Source of the DNA: Coix lacryma-jobi var. lacryma-jobi
Lineage: Eukaryota; Streptophyta; Magnoliopsida; Poales; Poaceae
DNA length: 64,000 bases
Assembly (NCBI GenBank): GCA_009763385.1
Contig: CM019823.1
Span: forward strand, 93,879,104-93,943,103
Reading direction: 5' to 3'
Positions 1 to 10,131 of the stretch are shown one piece after another. Position 1 is the stretch's first letter. Each line of letters starts with the position of its first letter. Under the pieces are notes generated by a model. That model ran no database searches, was not told the origin of the DNA, and saw only the letters and a program-made list of their open reading frames with translations. The position numbers were made by a program, and so were the translations under genes.

Positions 1-222
1 TCCGTTTCGATCGTCTCGACGAGCCCTTCGCAATGGTGCACTCCAATTCATCACTTGAGATACTTTTATATGGTGAAATATTGATGTCCTACAAAGCAAG
101 TGAGAGCAACAAAACTCGTGGAACTTGTTAGTTTCAAACCCTACAACTATGTTTTGTAATTTATTTAGTGTCATTTCATGCAATAGTTGATGGTTAATTA
201 TGAGCATTAGTGAGCATCAACA
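1..222 (-). repeat. Right end of an Athila-like LTR (element Z)
   Basis: The segment ends with GAGCATCAACA. A CCCCC-rich stretch follows, which on the minus strand is a polypurine tract, and then TAGTCCCGAGCAAAG. The same arrangement borders the left LTR of Athila-type element E at 33951. This is therefore the U3 start of a minus-oriented 3' LTR whose rest lies outside the window. No gene is seen in it. Confidence 0.7.
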
Positions 223-898
223 AGTTCCCCCAAACTTAACCTTTGCTAGTCCCGAGCAAAGCCAATCTCAACAATGGATCAGGAGTTGCTGCAATATCTT
301 CACTTCTAACAAGTACACATGTATTCAAATAGAAGTTCTCATAGGAAAAAGTATCATATTATTTATCAAGGGACTTAGTACTTTACCTTGAATCCTGAGT
401 AATTGAAAGATAGAACAATCAAATCGAGCACCATGTCTCTAGCTCTTTCACTTCACCATTATTCCGGAGTTTTATGAATTTTCAGAAAAGATTAAAAACA
501 TATGTTGCCAAATTAAACAATGGATCCAAAGAGAAAGTCAACCACACCATTGAATCGAGAAGTGCATGTGTATGGAAAATGGAGTCGGATGCTCTTTTGA
601 AATATATCACTCTCTTTTGCTTATCAGAGGCATATGGCTATCAGGCTAATTCTACTGGCGGGCATGTGCTAATTTTTCCTGATATTCATATTTTTTTCTT
701 CTCTTTTTTTTTTCTTCTTTTTTTTTTCGAGGTTCCGAACACTTGCCCCTTTTTATTTCCTCGGTTTTTTTTCTCTATTTTTTTTTATAGCCACATGCTT
801 CCAACAAATTTTTGAGAGGATAACAATAGATAACTGTGAGCATTTATGCGGAAGATGGATGAAATGTGTAAGTGATCTCAATTCAATAGTACGATAAC
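223..898 (-). mobile_element. 3' noncoding internal part of Athila-like element Z
   Basis: This stretch begins with the minus-strand polypurine tract next to the LTR. It resembles the start of the equivalent region of element E (33952 onward). It contains long T-rich runs at about 690-790, which are A-rich in element orientation. No domain is recognisable, and the short reading frames are low-complexity artefacts. It is cut at 898/899 by Sirevirus A. The last five bases, ATAAC (894-898), would be one copy of A's target duplication; the other copy is not in the window. Confidence 0.6.
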
Positions 899-1275
899 TG
901 AAGGACCGAAAATGCTAAAGCAAGGCGACCAGAGGGGGGGGTGAATGGGAGCCTTAAAAATTTCTTCCGAAATTCCGGCCTCTGTCCCAACAAAATCAAC
1001 CCCAAGAGCAAAGCCGACACACGTGATGTCCACGACCCAAGAGAATGGGTGGATGTTCCCTAGGAACACAGCGGGACACCACAAAAGCTCCCTCACCCAA
1101 GTCCACGCGAGTCAACTAGTGACAAGATGGTCTTTGGGTAACCTCAACCTCCCCCGAGCAACGCGAGGGGGATTCAGGCGTTTTTGCAAAGCTTTCTATA
1201 GAGCACAGAGTCAGGAATCCAACGCAAAAAGCGGATCTCAAATCGGAGCTCGAACGCAAAAGACACGGACGAAAA

Positions 1276-1665
1276 CGCGCGCTGTCTGCACTGACCGGAC
1301 TCACTGGTGCGTCCGGTCAACAGGCACCGGACGCGTCCGGTCAGCTGATCAGCGTTCTGGGAGCTCTCTGTTCACGACCGGACGCAGCACCAGGGAGAGT
1401 CCGGTCACATGCACAGTGTGTCCGGTCAGTGTCGAGAACACGGTGAACAGTAACACCAGCGAGTCCGGTCACTCAACCCTAGGTGAGTCGGGTCAAAATC
1501 GCCCAGAGCAAAATCCCCAGCCTTCAACGATCGGACGCATGGGATAGCGTCCGGTCGATATGAGGCGAGCGTCCGGTCACTCCGCACGAGCAGGTCGATG
1601 CTAGAGATCAAAGACCAGACTCTATTAGGGTGCGTCCGGTCGCTAAGAAGAAGCGTCCGGTCACC
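1276..1665. repeat. CCGGAC/GTCCGG palindromic cluster in LTR A
   Basis: About a dozen copies of CCGGAC or GTCCGG are scattered over 400 bp, several paired as short palindromes (for example ACCGGACGCGTCCGGT near 1326-1341). B's LTR has a similar set at about 1876-2130 bp of the left LTR segment's equivalents (31876-32135), and C's LTR has a related cluster at 27490-27662. Palindromes with this core are a known feature of Sirevirus LTRs. Confidence 0.7.
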
Positions 1666-2092
1666 CCGACCAGCCCACTGTTCGTCCACCGAATCAACCC
1701 GATCTCCCTCAAATCAAAAGCACTAGGGCTCAAATTTCGTGTGAGGGGCCACAAGAATGTTAGTGAGCTACTCCTAAGAGATCATGGCTCGAACCTAACT
1801 TCAAATCAGTGAATCGAAGAAAACGGTGAAGAACGGGCAAGAACTTGATCCCAAAACTAAATCCGCCCGATCTGTGAGTAGATGGGAGGTGGGTGTCTCC
1901 CTCTACTTATCCTAATTCTATTTCCCACTCTACCCCTAACTAATTACAGAGCGAGCCAGCTAAACCCTAGGGTTATTCTGGACCAACTCAAGGTAGATGG
2001 TGATCCGACGGCCACGCCCGCACAACTGGTAGTGTTGCCTCGACGCAACCTCCCCGATTGCCGCCACATGCCGCAACTGCTCCGCTCGTCCT

Positions 2093-2234
2093 TGTTGGTA
2101 GTTCTTAGCTTCACTAAAGGTAGAGCTAGGCAACTATCCCCGGAAACGGCCCAGGAATGCTTGTTGGCACTTGCTAACGTTGTTACTAGGAGTAGACTAT
2201 GGAGTCTATCCCCGGCAACGGTGTCAGAAATGCT
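2093..2234 (-). repeat. Tandem U5/primer-site-like units at the end of H
   Basis: There are two units of about 69 and 73 bp. Each begins TGTTGG and ends with a tRNA-Asp primer-site-like string followed by GAATGCT or GAAATGCT. The strings, written on the plus strand, are TCCCCGGAAACGGCCCAG (2138-2155) and TCCCCGGCAACGGTGTCA (2209-2226). The functional primer site of element E, also on the plus strand, is TCCCCGGCAACGGCGCCA. After the second unit the sequence continues as TGAAGCAAG, which resembles a third LTR edge. Confidence 0.7.
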
Positions 2235-2786
2235 TGAAGCAAGACCGGTCACTATACCTAAAGGAGTGGAGCTAAAGCAGCTATCTACTAATGCCAAGTG
2301 GGGTTGTCAATCCCGACACTAGTAGGAGCTAGCTAGAGAGATTGCAATCTACCAGGAGGAGATTCTGCAAGCGAACAGAACTATCGTAGTAGCACTTCGC
2401 TTGGGAGTACCAGGTGTCGATTTATTTGATCCCAAGGGAAGGCTAGGGTGGTGTATGAGTCGAGTCAAGGAGGGGATGAGAGTCGAAGAAAAGAGAAAAG
2501 GGAAAAAGGGGAGAAGGGAAAAGAGAGGATGGAAGGCTGGAAAGAATGTATGGGTGGATAGGTAAGGATGATATGGATGGCTAAGGTAAGGTGGATGGAT
2601 AGGTAGATAAAAGGGTAACTAAAGGTAACTAAAGATAACTAACTAATAACTACTCCTAGATAACCATAGAGCAAGATAACTATGAAGCAAGATAGTTACG
2701 AAGCAAGGCATGCAAAAGTCAATAAAGCAACTAAGTTAAGTAAAGTTTTATTCCTATCTTGTCAAGTATCGAGGAGTACTACTAGC

Positions 2787-2927
2787 CTTTACCACTTACT
2801 TAGGTTGAACGCTAGCACAACGAGCCTTACTGTTAAACTGGGCCAACTACGTGGTGGAATTCAAGGCGCACAGGGCTGTCACGACCTGCTTGCTACCACA
2901 GCTATCCGGGGGTCCAGCCGTATCTGA
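2787..2927 (-). other. Conserved leader block shared with Athila E
   Basis: About 135 bp (from CCTTTACCACT to CAGCCGTAT) are nearly identical to 32879-33018 and 41501-41641 in E's LTRs, while the surrounding LTR sequence does not align by eye. The block lies downstream of the minus-strand TATA box, so it should be in the transcribed leader. It could be an RNA packaging or primer-positioning element, but its function is unknown. Confidence 0.65.
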
Positions 2928-3491
2928 AGGTAAGTCTATAACTAAGCACCACGCTTAACTATATTCTAACTATCTCTACCCTAGCTTTGAATAGAGACAC
3001 CCTTGCGGACGTCAGAGCAAACACTTGACTTAATAAGATAAACACAAAACTAACTAAGCAACCTATTGGCAAAGATCAAACACTAAGCTCACTAGAGATT
3101 AACTACTATGGCTAAGTGAATTGATCTGTAGGATAGCTAGGCACTCAAGCAATCAATCAAGTATACCACTCAATACTGATAAGTAGAATAAAGTAATACT
3201 TGAAATGATGAACTAGAATATAGTAAAGTGCTTGAGATACAAGAGCAAAACCTGAACTGGAGATGAAGGAAGACTCTTCCCAGCTCCAGGACCGATCATT
3301 CGCACGCCTCTACTTTTGAGCTAAGCCTTGAGCAGCGCTTCCGCGAGGGCAAGAATGCCTTGCTCTACTAGCTACCTACTTGCCTAAGCTCTCTGAGCTT
3401 CTAACCTAACTCTCACTTGCTTCTCTTGCTTCTTGGTGTGTGGGTACTGGATGGTACGGGATGGTACGAATGAAGTGGTGCCACCAGGGGG

Positions 3492-3499
3492 TATTTATA
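3492..3499 (-). promoter_or_regulatory. Putative TATA box of solo LTR H
   Basis: TATTTATA on the plus strand gives TATAAATA on the minus strand. It sits in the context GGGGGTATTTATAG. E's LTRs carry the same box in a similar context at 33377-33384 and 42000-42007, which supports a conserved core promoter. Confidence 0.5.
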
Positions 3500-4088
3500 G
3501 CCTTGTGGAGTGAAGGGGGTACTTATAGGGGGCAGCCAACCGACCTAGGGTTAGGTCAGGTGGTGGGCGCCACCCCCTACTGGCGGCCGCCAGTCCACTG
3601 GCCGTTGGATGCATCATCACTGATCCTACGGCCTCCAGGTTGTTGTCCAAGGCGGTTTGGAGGTCGGTTGCATGTCCTAGCAACCGACTTAGGTCATGAT
3701 CCACGCCACTCCCCTCCGTAGCCCTCCGATCGAACCGACCTAGTGACCAAGAGCCAAGATTTGGCCTTGGGGTAGTCACATGGATCAGTGACGTGGCAGG
3801 GGGGATTCTGGGCCAAACCCTAGTGGCGGGCACCACCTAGGGGTGGCGGGCGCCACCCCCCTAAGGCCCAATTGGGCCCTGCTGAGTGGGTTTGGCCTCT
3901 GGTGGTTCAAATGTCCAAATTTGGTCCAAATTCCTGCATTCAAATAAAAATCTATGGACATGTGGAATTTGGTTAGTTTGAAACCTATTTGACTACATTT
4001 CATGCCTTTTTGGCGGACTTTAGGGTCAATTGTTGATGGTAAAACGGGTGTTTAAGGACCATCAACAGTCCTTTTCCCGGACTGCGCC

Positions 4089-4358
4089 CCCGGTTTTGAG
4101 GCCCAAACCGGGAAACCAGCATTCACGACCAACCCCCGGTTTTGAGGCCCAAACCGGGAAGCCAGCCGTCCATCGCCTGAGTTTTGTGGCCCAAACTCAG
4201 AAACCCGCAGCACCCAGGTTTTGAGGCCCAAACCTGGAAACCGTCCTCAGCCCGAGTTTTGTGGCCCAAACTCGGAAACCATCAGCGCCCAGGTTTTGAG
4301 GCCCAAACCTGAAAACCGTCCACTCGGTGGTTTTTCTGTGGCTCAACCACCAAACCGA
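4089..4358. repeat. Array of seven covarying hairpins in U3 of LTR A
   Basis: Units recur about every 37-46 bp. Each is an inverted repeat around a TGAGGCCC or TGTGGCCC loop. Stems are CCCGGTTT/AAACCGGG (4089-4112, 4135-4158), CTGAGTTT/AAACTCAG (4177-4200), CCAGGTTT/AAACCTGG (4214-4237), CCGAGTTT/AAACTCGG (4252-4275), CAGGTTT/AAACCTG (4290-4311) and a longer GGTGGTT/AACCACC hairpin (4324-4358). The stems differ between units but pairing is kept. The array lies in U3, upstream of transcription. Confidence 0.8.
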
Positions 4359-4700
4359 GCCGTAGAGGGGATGCACCGCCTGTGCACCCCGTCCACCGAC
4401 ACGTGTCCCCAGGTCCTCGACCCAAGCAACACCGTGCCCGCAAGTCTTCGCTCGTCGTTGTCCCAGGCTATCAGCCACCACAGCTGATCCTCGGGCCACC
4501 AGTCTCTCAGTCCAAGCCTCACATCCGCCCTTCGCCACTCTCGGTCCATCGACACGGCACGTCTCTACTTGACCTTCACCTTGCCTTTGATCACTATCTC
4601 CGTGCTAGACACCTGCACAACACAAGCCAAAGAACATGCACATTATCCCAGTTGACAATCACTCATCACTCGAGACTCGACATACACCCATGTATCCGCA

Positions 4701-6332
4701 ATCTCCCCCTTGATGAGTGCATTGTCAACTACCAACACAAATCATAATAAAATAGAGAAGGGAAGGAGGAAGGAGAGAAAACTCGACCAAATGACCCAAA
4801 AGCATATCAAAGCCGAAGAAGGTCAAGTGGAAGAAGCAAGACAACTTGGTCCCCAAAGACATGGGCAACGGCTCGACGCAACCAAGCAAAGCAAAGCTAG
4901 ACCTCAAGAAGAGGTAGAACAGGCTCAACACCGCTAGCAGGAAAGCTCGATACCAATCGAAAAATCAATTGAAATCCAAGCAAAGATAGAGCTAGCCCTC
5001 AAGAAGAGGCAGAACGGGCTCAACACCACTAACGAGAAAGCTCGATACCAACTGAACAAGCATAACAGCAAAAGCGCTAGTCCCTCAAGAAAGAGGCAAA
5101 GGCTCAGCACAACTAGCTACCAAAGATGCCAAAAATGCTCCGAACCAATTGGAAAATTCAAAAAACCCAAAAACCGAGCCAGCACAGACTCCCCCTCCAA
5201 TAGTGCACACAACTAGGAAAACTCTCCCTTAGTTGGTCTTATGATTTGAAAAATTCTCCCCCTTAGTTCAACTCGGAGATCACATACATGATTTGTCAGT
5301 ATTTTCTCCCCCTTAGTTGATAATGCACTATCAAGTATCTTCCCTCTAAATGCATATGAGTCAAAATGCAAGTTAGCAGCTTCAGGAATATAGTCGATAG
5401 AATAAGAAGATGCTCGACAAAATGCTGATCCGATGAGCCAACAGTATGCACAGAATGCTAGAAAGGCTCAAACTGATCACCAAATACGAAATATGAACTT
5501 GTAAGCACGGTGAGCAGTTTTAGCCATTCAGAAAAGGATGTTCACCATATAAATAGCACCAGACATGTAAACACATTAAATCAAACAAGTGCTAAACATG
5601 TATACAAGGTGAACTACCCCTAGCAAGGTTCAATCATCATGCTAAAGAATGAAGCATAGACTTTTGTATTCAAAAGTTTATCGGAGTTGCAGCGGTTAAA
5701 TTACACAAGTTTAATTTCAGCATGTGATTGCGAGAGGTTGAAAGCTTGTCATTGCCTAACTTTTCAACTGTGCGAAGCCTATGCATAAGCAATCAGAAGC
5801 TTAAAGCAACAGTTTCGGTCATACACTACACAGCTCAAGTTTAACTCAAAGTGCAATGAGAAACAGTCTCGAAACTGTGATGTGCTGACAAGCAATCCCA
5901 TCTCGATCTTTCCAATTCACTTAACTTGGTTCAAAATTTAAAAACAGAATATGAACATACCAAGCAAGTGAATGACTCAAAACTAGAGACATAGCAACCT
6001 AGCATATATGAAGAGCACAAGTGATTTCAACACATTCTACACATGCTAGTTGCATATCTCAATGGTGAACAATTTCAAGTTTTATGTTTATTAAGCAAAT
6101 TCACCATTCATAAATAGCTCAGCTCACAACATGTATCAGTGATCAGAAAGAGCATAAGCTACAAGCATCATCATAAAGCATCGGAGCATACACTAGACAG
6201 AGCATAGTCACATTCTAAGGATTATATACATGAAGCTCTGAATGTAAATATGCAAGATGAAATGCAAAGATGCATACCAATTTAAAAGAAAAAAGTCAGT
6301 TTATAATACACGAACCAAAATGTTTCCCCCAT
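4701..6332 (-). other. 3' noncoding region of A with polypurine tracts
   Basis: No coding sequence is seen between the RNase H end and the LTR. The polypurine tract next to the LTR is CAAGGGGGAGAT on the minus strand (4701-4712). Further related motifs (CTAAGGGGGAGA and variants) occur at about 5222, 5264 and 5307, and another purine run at about 6325-6345 just after the pol stop. Repeated polypurine tracts here are a known Sirevirus trait. Around 4790-5110 there is a short repeated AAGCAAAGCTAG/CTCAAGAAGAGG pattern. B has the same region at 62125-63770. Confidence 0.7.
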
Positions 6333-6926
6333 CTAAAAGGGGAAACATACACCAAGCTCACCTCTCAACCTAGCAAAAGTTGATTGGTATAAAGGCTTGG
6401 TGAAGATATCAACCAACTGATGATGAGTATCGACATGGCGAAGGTCGATATCACCCTTCTCATAATGGTCTCGCAAAAAATGAAAGCGCACATCAATGTG
6501 TTTGGTCTTAGAGTGCAGCATGGTATTCTTAGCAACGCTAATAGCACTCATGCTGTCACAAAACAAAGGAACGCGAGAAAAGCTCAGACCAAAATCACGC
6601 AAAGTGGCCATCATCCAAAGCAACTGGGAACAGCAGCTTGCCGCAGCAACATACTCAGCCTCCATGGTAGACTGAGCGACACTAGACTGCTTGTGAGAAG
6701 ACCACGATACAAGAGAAGAACCAATAAACTAGCAAGTCCCAGAAGTGGACTTGCGATCAAGTCGGCAACCAGCAAAATCAGCATCAGAATAACCGCAAAA
6801 GGAGAGGGTGGAGGAAGCAGAATACCAAATCCCAAATTCTGGAGTGAAGCATAAGTACCTCATAATGCTTTGACTGCCTGATGGTGCGAGGTGCGCGGTG
6901 ACGACTGAAATCGCGCGCAAAGACAC
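6333..6926 (-). pseudogene. Copia RNase H domain of A, broken
   Basis: This is the C-terminal RNase H of the copia polyprotein, which removes RNA from the RNA:DNA hybrid. Visible motifs are YSDADFAG near the start, KSTSG, MEAEYVA and the terminal DVRFHFLRDH and DIFTKPL blocks, ending in GVCFPF. The frame is interrupted at 6729-6731 by TAG where related copies have a glutamine codon, consistent with CAG to TAG. A one-base shift at about 6866 separates it from the RT frame. The end of B's RNase H (63771-64000) is nearly the same sequence. Confidence 0.85.
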
Positions 6927-7942
6927 ACCGCGAACTGGATGTCCGGGCGTGTCGCCATTAGGTACAGCAGCGACCCGATCATACTCCGGTACTCCTTTTG
7001 GTCCACAGCTTCTCCATCCACATCCGCATCCAGGGTTGCCGTGGTTGGCATGGGTGTTGGAAGAGGCTTGGCCTCACCCATGTCGAACTTCTTCAGGATG
7101 TCCTTGGTGTACTTGCCCTGGTGCACGAACGTCCCCTCTCTGGATTGCTTGATTTGCAACTCGAGGAAAAACGTCAACTCACCCATCATGCTCATCTCAA
7201 ACTCCCTGCTCATAGTGTCTGCAAAGTTGGCAACCAAAGCGTGAGAAGAACCACCGAAAATGATATCATCCACGTAAATCTGGACCAAGAGAGTGTCATT
7301 GCCATGCTTGAGGAGAAAAAGCGTTTTATCCACACATCCCATTTTAAAACCCTTAGCAAGCAAAAAGGTTTTCAACCTATCATACCAGGCTCTAGGGGCT
7401 TGTTTCAAACCATACAAAGCTTTGTTAAGTTTAAAAACATGATTTGGAAACTTTGGATTTTCAACCGGGGGTTGTCTCACATACACTTCCTCTTCTATGT
7501 AGCCATTTAAGAAGGTACTCTTGACATCCATTTGAAAAAGTTTAAAACCTTTGGATGCAGCAAAAGCCAAGAGAATCCTAATTGCCTCCAAACGAGCTAA
7601 GGGAGCAAAAGTCTCCTCATAGTCTATCCCCTCCTTCTGACTATACCCCTGGGCTACAAGTCTGGCCTTGTTTCTCACAACATGGCCATCTTCTCCTTGT
7701 TTGTTTTTGAAAACCCATTTTGTCCCAATAGGGTGACACTCAGGAGAAGGAGGAACAAGAACCCAAACCCGATTTCTCTCAAAGTTTTCTAACTCCTCAT
7801 GCATGGCATTGACCCAATTTGGATCAGACAAAGCGTGTCCAACATCTTGGGGTTCAAAATCAGCAACAAATACAGAATGAGCAAAGTGAGATATTTGTTG
7901 TGACCTGGACCGAGTGACACGTTCGCCGATGCTGCCAATCAT
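6860..7942 (-). pseudogene. Copia reverse transcriptase of A
   Basis: An RNA-dependent DNA polymerase domain of about 360 residues. It shows WVFKNKQ, KARLVAQGYSQ, ETFAPLARLEAIR, MDVKSTFLNG (first catalytic Asp; copia copies usually have Ala where Thr is seen), NKALYGLKQAPRAWYDRL and the catalytic IYVDDIIFG. The frame ends at QAVKAL through a one-base shift before the RNase H motif MRYL. Upstream, a 137-bp tandem duplication takes it out of frame with integrase. The catalytic residues are present, but the gene cannot give an intact polyprotein. Confidence 0.9.
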
Positions 7943-8128
7943 CTGTTGAGGCGGGTGTTGGGGCTGGATGTGTCGTGGCGCCTCTCGAGCTAAAAATCAG
8001 CATCAAATGCAGAATGAGCAAAGTGAGATATTTGTTGTGACCTGGACCGAGTGACACGTTCGCCGATGCTGCCAATCATCTGTTGAGGTGGGTGTTGGCG
8101 CTGGATGTGTCGTGGCGCCTCCCGAGCT
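7855..8128 (-). repeat. 137-bp tandem duplication inside A pol
   Basis: Two copies (about 7855-7991 and 7992-8128) both carry GCAGAATGAGC- or ACAGAATGAGC-type starts, then GAGATATTTGTTGTGACC and CCGATGCTGCCAATC. The copies differ at a few sites. As 137 is not a multiple of three, the duplication shifts the frame between integrase and reverse transcriptase. Confidence 0.85.
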
Positions 8129-9641
8129 GAAGATGCCTCCCCCTCAACAGCAGCTGGCGCCTCCTCGGGTACAAAGGGTACTGCACGAGGTGGCAAATCC
8201 CACGGCCCCAAGTCGTCGAAGAAGAAGGATCGGGGCCGTGAGTGGTAGTAGAGGCTGCCATTTGCGGCATAGCAGGTGGAGGTGGTGCTGGGTCATCCAT
8301 CCCTTCAGCACCCTCGTCCTCATCATCAAAAAGAGGCTCGCCATCCTCATGATCACCGGCACGCTCAAAACGAGAAGAAGGACAAACCATGGTCTCGTCG
8401 AAGGTGACATCTGATGTCTCCATGACTTGGTTAGTGTCAAGGTTAAGTACACAATATGCGCGAGTATGAGTGCCATAACCCAAAAACACACCATCAGAAG
8501 AACGAGACTCAAATTTGTCAAGGTTGCCTTTCTTAAGTATAAAACAGTGGCAACCAAAAACTCTAAAATAACTTACATTGGGCAGTTTTCCAAAACGCAA
8601 CTCATAAGAGGTCTTTTTCAAGAAAGCTCGAAGAAGAATGTGATTGGAAATGTACCATGCAGTGCTCATAGCTTCGGCCCAATATCGCCTAGGAGTCCTA
8701 TGCTCATCGAGCATCGTCCTGGCCATATCTACAAGGGTCCGATTCTTCCTCTCTACAACACCATTCTGAGGGGGTGTGTATGGGGAAGAAAACTGATGCT
8801 CTAAACCCAAGGAGTTACAAAACTTCTCAAAATTCTCAAAATCCGAATTCTTGAATTTGGAACCATTATCACTCCTTATAGCTTGCATCGAGTTCAAAGG
8901 GAACTCGTTCTGAAGACGCAAAATCAGATTGCGAGCAAAAGAGAAAGTCTTGGTCTTCTTAGCTAAAAAGAAGACCCACGAATATCTCAAAAAATCATCG
9001 ACAACAACAAGCACATACCACTTCCCCCCAACCGAGCTCACCCGAGCCGGACCAACAAGGTCCATGTGCAAAAGCTCTCCAGGGTGGTGGGGAGCGGCAA
9101 CCATCTTCCCATGTCTACAAGAATGGCAAACAAGATCCTTCTCTATAGACAACTTGGGCAATCCTCGGATTAGGCCAAGTGAGCTAAGCCTTGCAAGCAA
9201 GTCGAAGCTCAAATGTCCAAGTCTCCTATGCCACTTCCAAACATCAGAGGAGGAAGGTCCAGCCACAAGACATCGAGAAGTGCCAAAAGACTCCGAGAAA
9301 TTCGCACGAAAGACTTTTCCAAAGGGCGAAATCAAACACACAAGATTGCCCTGAGGATCCAAAATATGACTGAGATTCGGTTTAAAACGAATCTTATAGT
9401 CATCATCAAAGAGTTGCGAAACAGAAAGAAGGTTAAAATGCAAGTTAGAAACAAGAGCAACATCGCGCAACACAAAGTGCTCATTAACTCGCACCGACCC
9501 ACGAGACAACACTTTACCTTTGCTATTGTCGCCGAAGGTGATAAACTCCTTTTCGGCGACCGGACTAAGACTGGAGAACCACTTGGCGTTTCCGGTCATG
9601 TGCCTCGGGCAACCGGAATCCACCAACCAAACGTTCTCCAA
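8076..9641 (-). pseudogene. Copia protease and integrase of A
   Basis: The frame starts near the protease motif WLVDSGCPRHMTG (aspartic protease, DSG). It continues with the zinc-binding pre-integrase HRRLGH...CHSCRHGK (HHCC) and the integrase core: Asp in LLHMDLVGPA, Asp in IRSDNGS, and Glu in NGVVERKNRTL, the DDE triad. It then has the copia C-terminal VFGCHCFILKK and SDGVFLGYG. It ends in a Pro- and acidic-rich linker (AMPQMAAS region) before the 137-bp duplication. The gag knuckle frame just upstream (9656) is separated from it by a stop/frame change. Confidence 0.9.
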
Positions 9642-9655
9642 TCGTTTTACCTACA

Positions 9656-10131
9656 TCAATAAAAAGACATAGGGTGAGCATACGGTCCAACACAGGGGTC
9701 AGTGAAGTAAGGAGAATACCAGTGTTGGGTCGACTGCTCAAAAGAACGGTTAGCAGAAAAACCATTCCTAGCACATCTACGGGGAAAGCGATCACCACGC
9801 ACAGGAAAACGTGGTCCGCTAAAGAAAGAGCGTCCATCGTGATACTCAAAACGCGGTGGAGGAAAACGCTCAACAAAGCCTCCGCCACGGGGTCCGTATC
9901 CTACAAAGTCAGGACCCCGTCGGGCAACACCTCCCTGACGCCTAGGACCTTGAGGTGCTGCACCTCTAGGCCTAGCAGCTCTCCTTTGAACATTCGGCAC
10001 ATGTACATCATGGAAAGGATGGTACATGTCTGCATTGTTCATCTCCCTGGAACGGCGCTCCTCTCTCTTGCGCCTGAAGCAGAACTCCCTCAAGTGTCCA
10101 TCTCTCCCACAGTGCTCACAATGATACCTCA
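9656..10131 (-). pseudogene. C-terminal gag of A with zinc knuckle
   Basis: This is the nucleocapsid part of copia gag. A CX2CX4HX4C knuckle, CEHCGRDGHLREFC, begins a few residues after the D insertion point, followed by an Arg-rich stretch (RRKREERRSRE) and a Gly/Arg/Pro-rich tail. The upstream half of the same frame continues on the far side of D at 25350. The split lies exactly at D's target duplication CCTCA. Confidence 0.85.

Larger units (their letters stand above)
2093..4067 (-). mobile_element. Athila-like solo LTR H
   Basis: The insert runs from TGTTGGTAG to CATCAACA (1,975 bp) and is flanked by the perfect 5-bp duplication GTCCT (2088-2092 and 4068-4072). The empty site is visible in B's LTR near 42830-42850. 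It contains no coding region, so it is a solo LTR. It shares a TATTTATA box and a conserved block of about 135 bp with the LTRs of Athila element E, but is otherwise strongly diverged from them. The U5 end lies on the left, giving minus orientation. That end is unusual: it carries repeated primer-site-like units. Confidence 0.85.
899..4700 (-). repeat. 3' LTR of Sirevirus A, split by solo LTR H
   Basis: The left end reads TGAAGGACCG and the right end TATCCGCA, next to a minus-strand polypurine tract at 4701-4712. Removing H and one TSD copy leaves about 1.82 kb. The same LTR occurs as B's 3' LTR (31602-32637, 42580-43496, 62101-62124). A diverged relative in the other orientation is C's LTR (25923-28279), which ends in GGTCCTTCA. 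U5 carries CCGGAC/GTCCGG palindromes and U3 carries a hairpin array. Confidence 0.85.

Noticed and set aside
474..815. 113-codon ORF with a Phe/Leu-rich C-terminus
   Set aside because: Translation of poly-T runs in the noncoding end of element Z; no domain or start context.
4089..4358. Regularly spaced repeats resembling a CRISPR array
   Set aside because: Units are variable hairpins inside a retrotransposon LTR, spacers are themselves similar, and the genome is plant. Not CRISPR.
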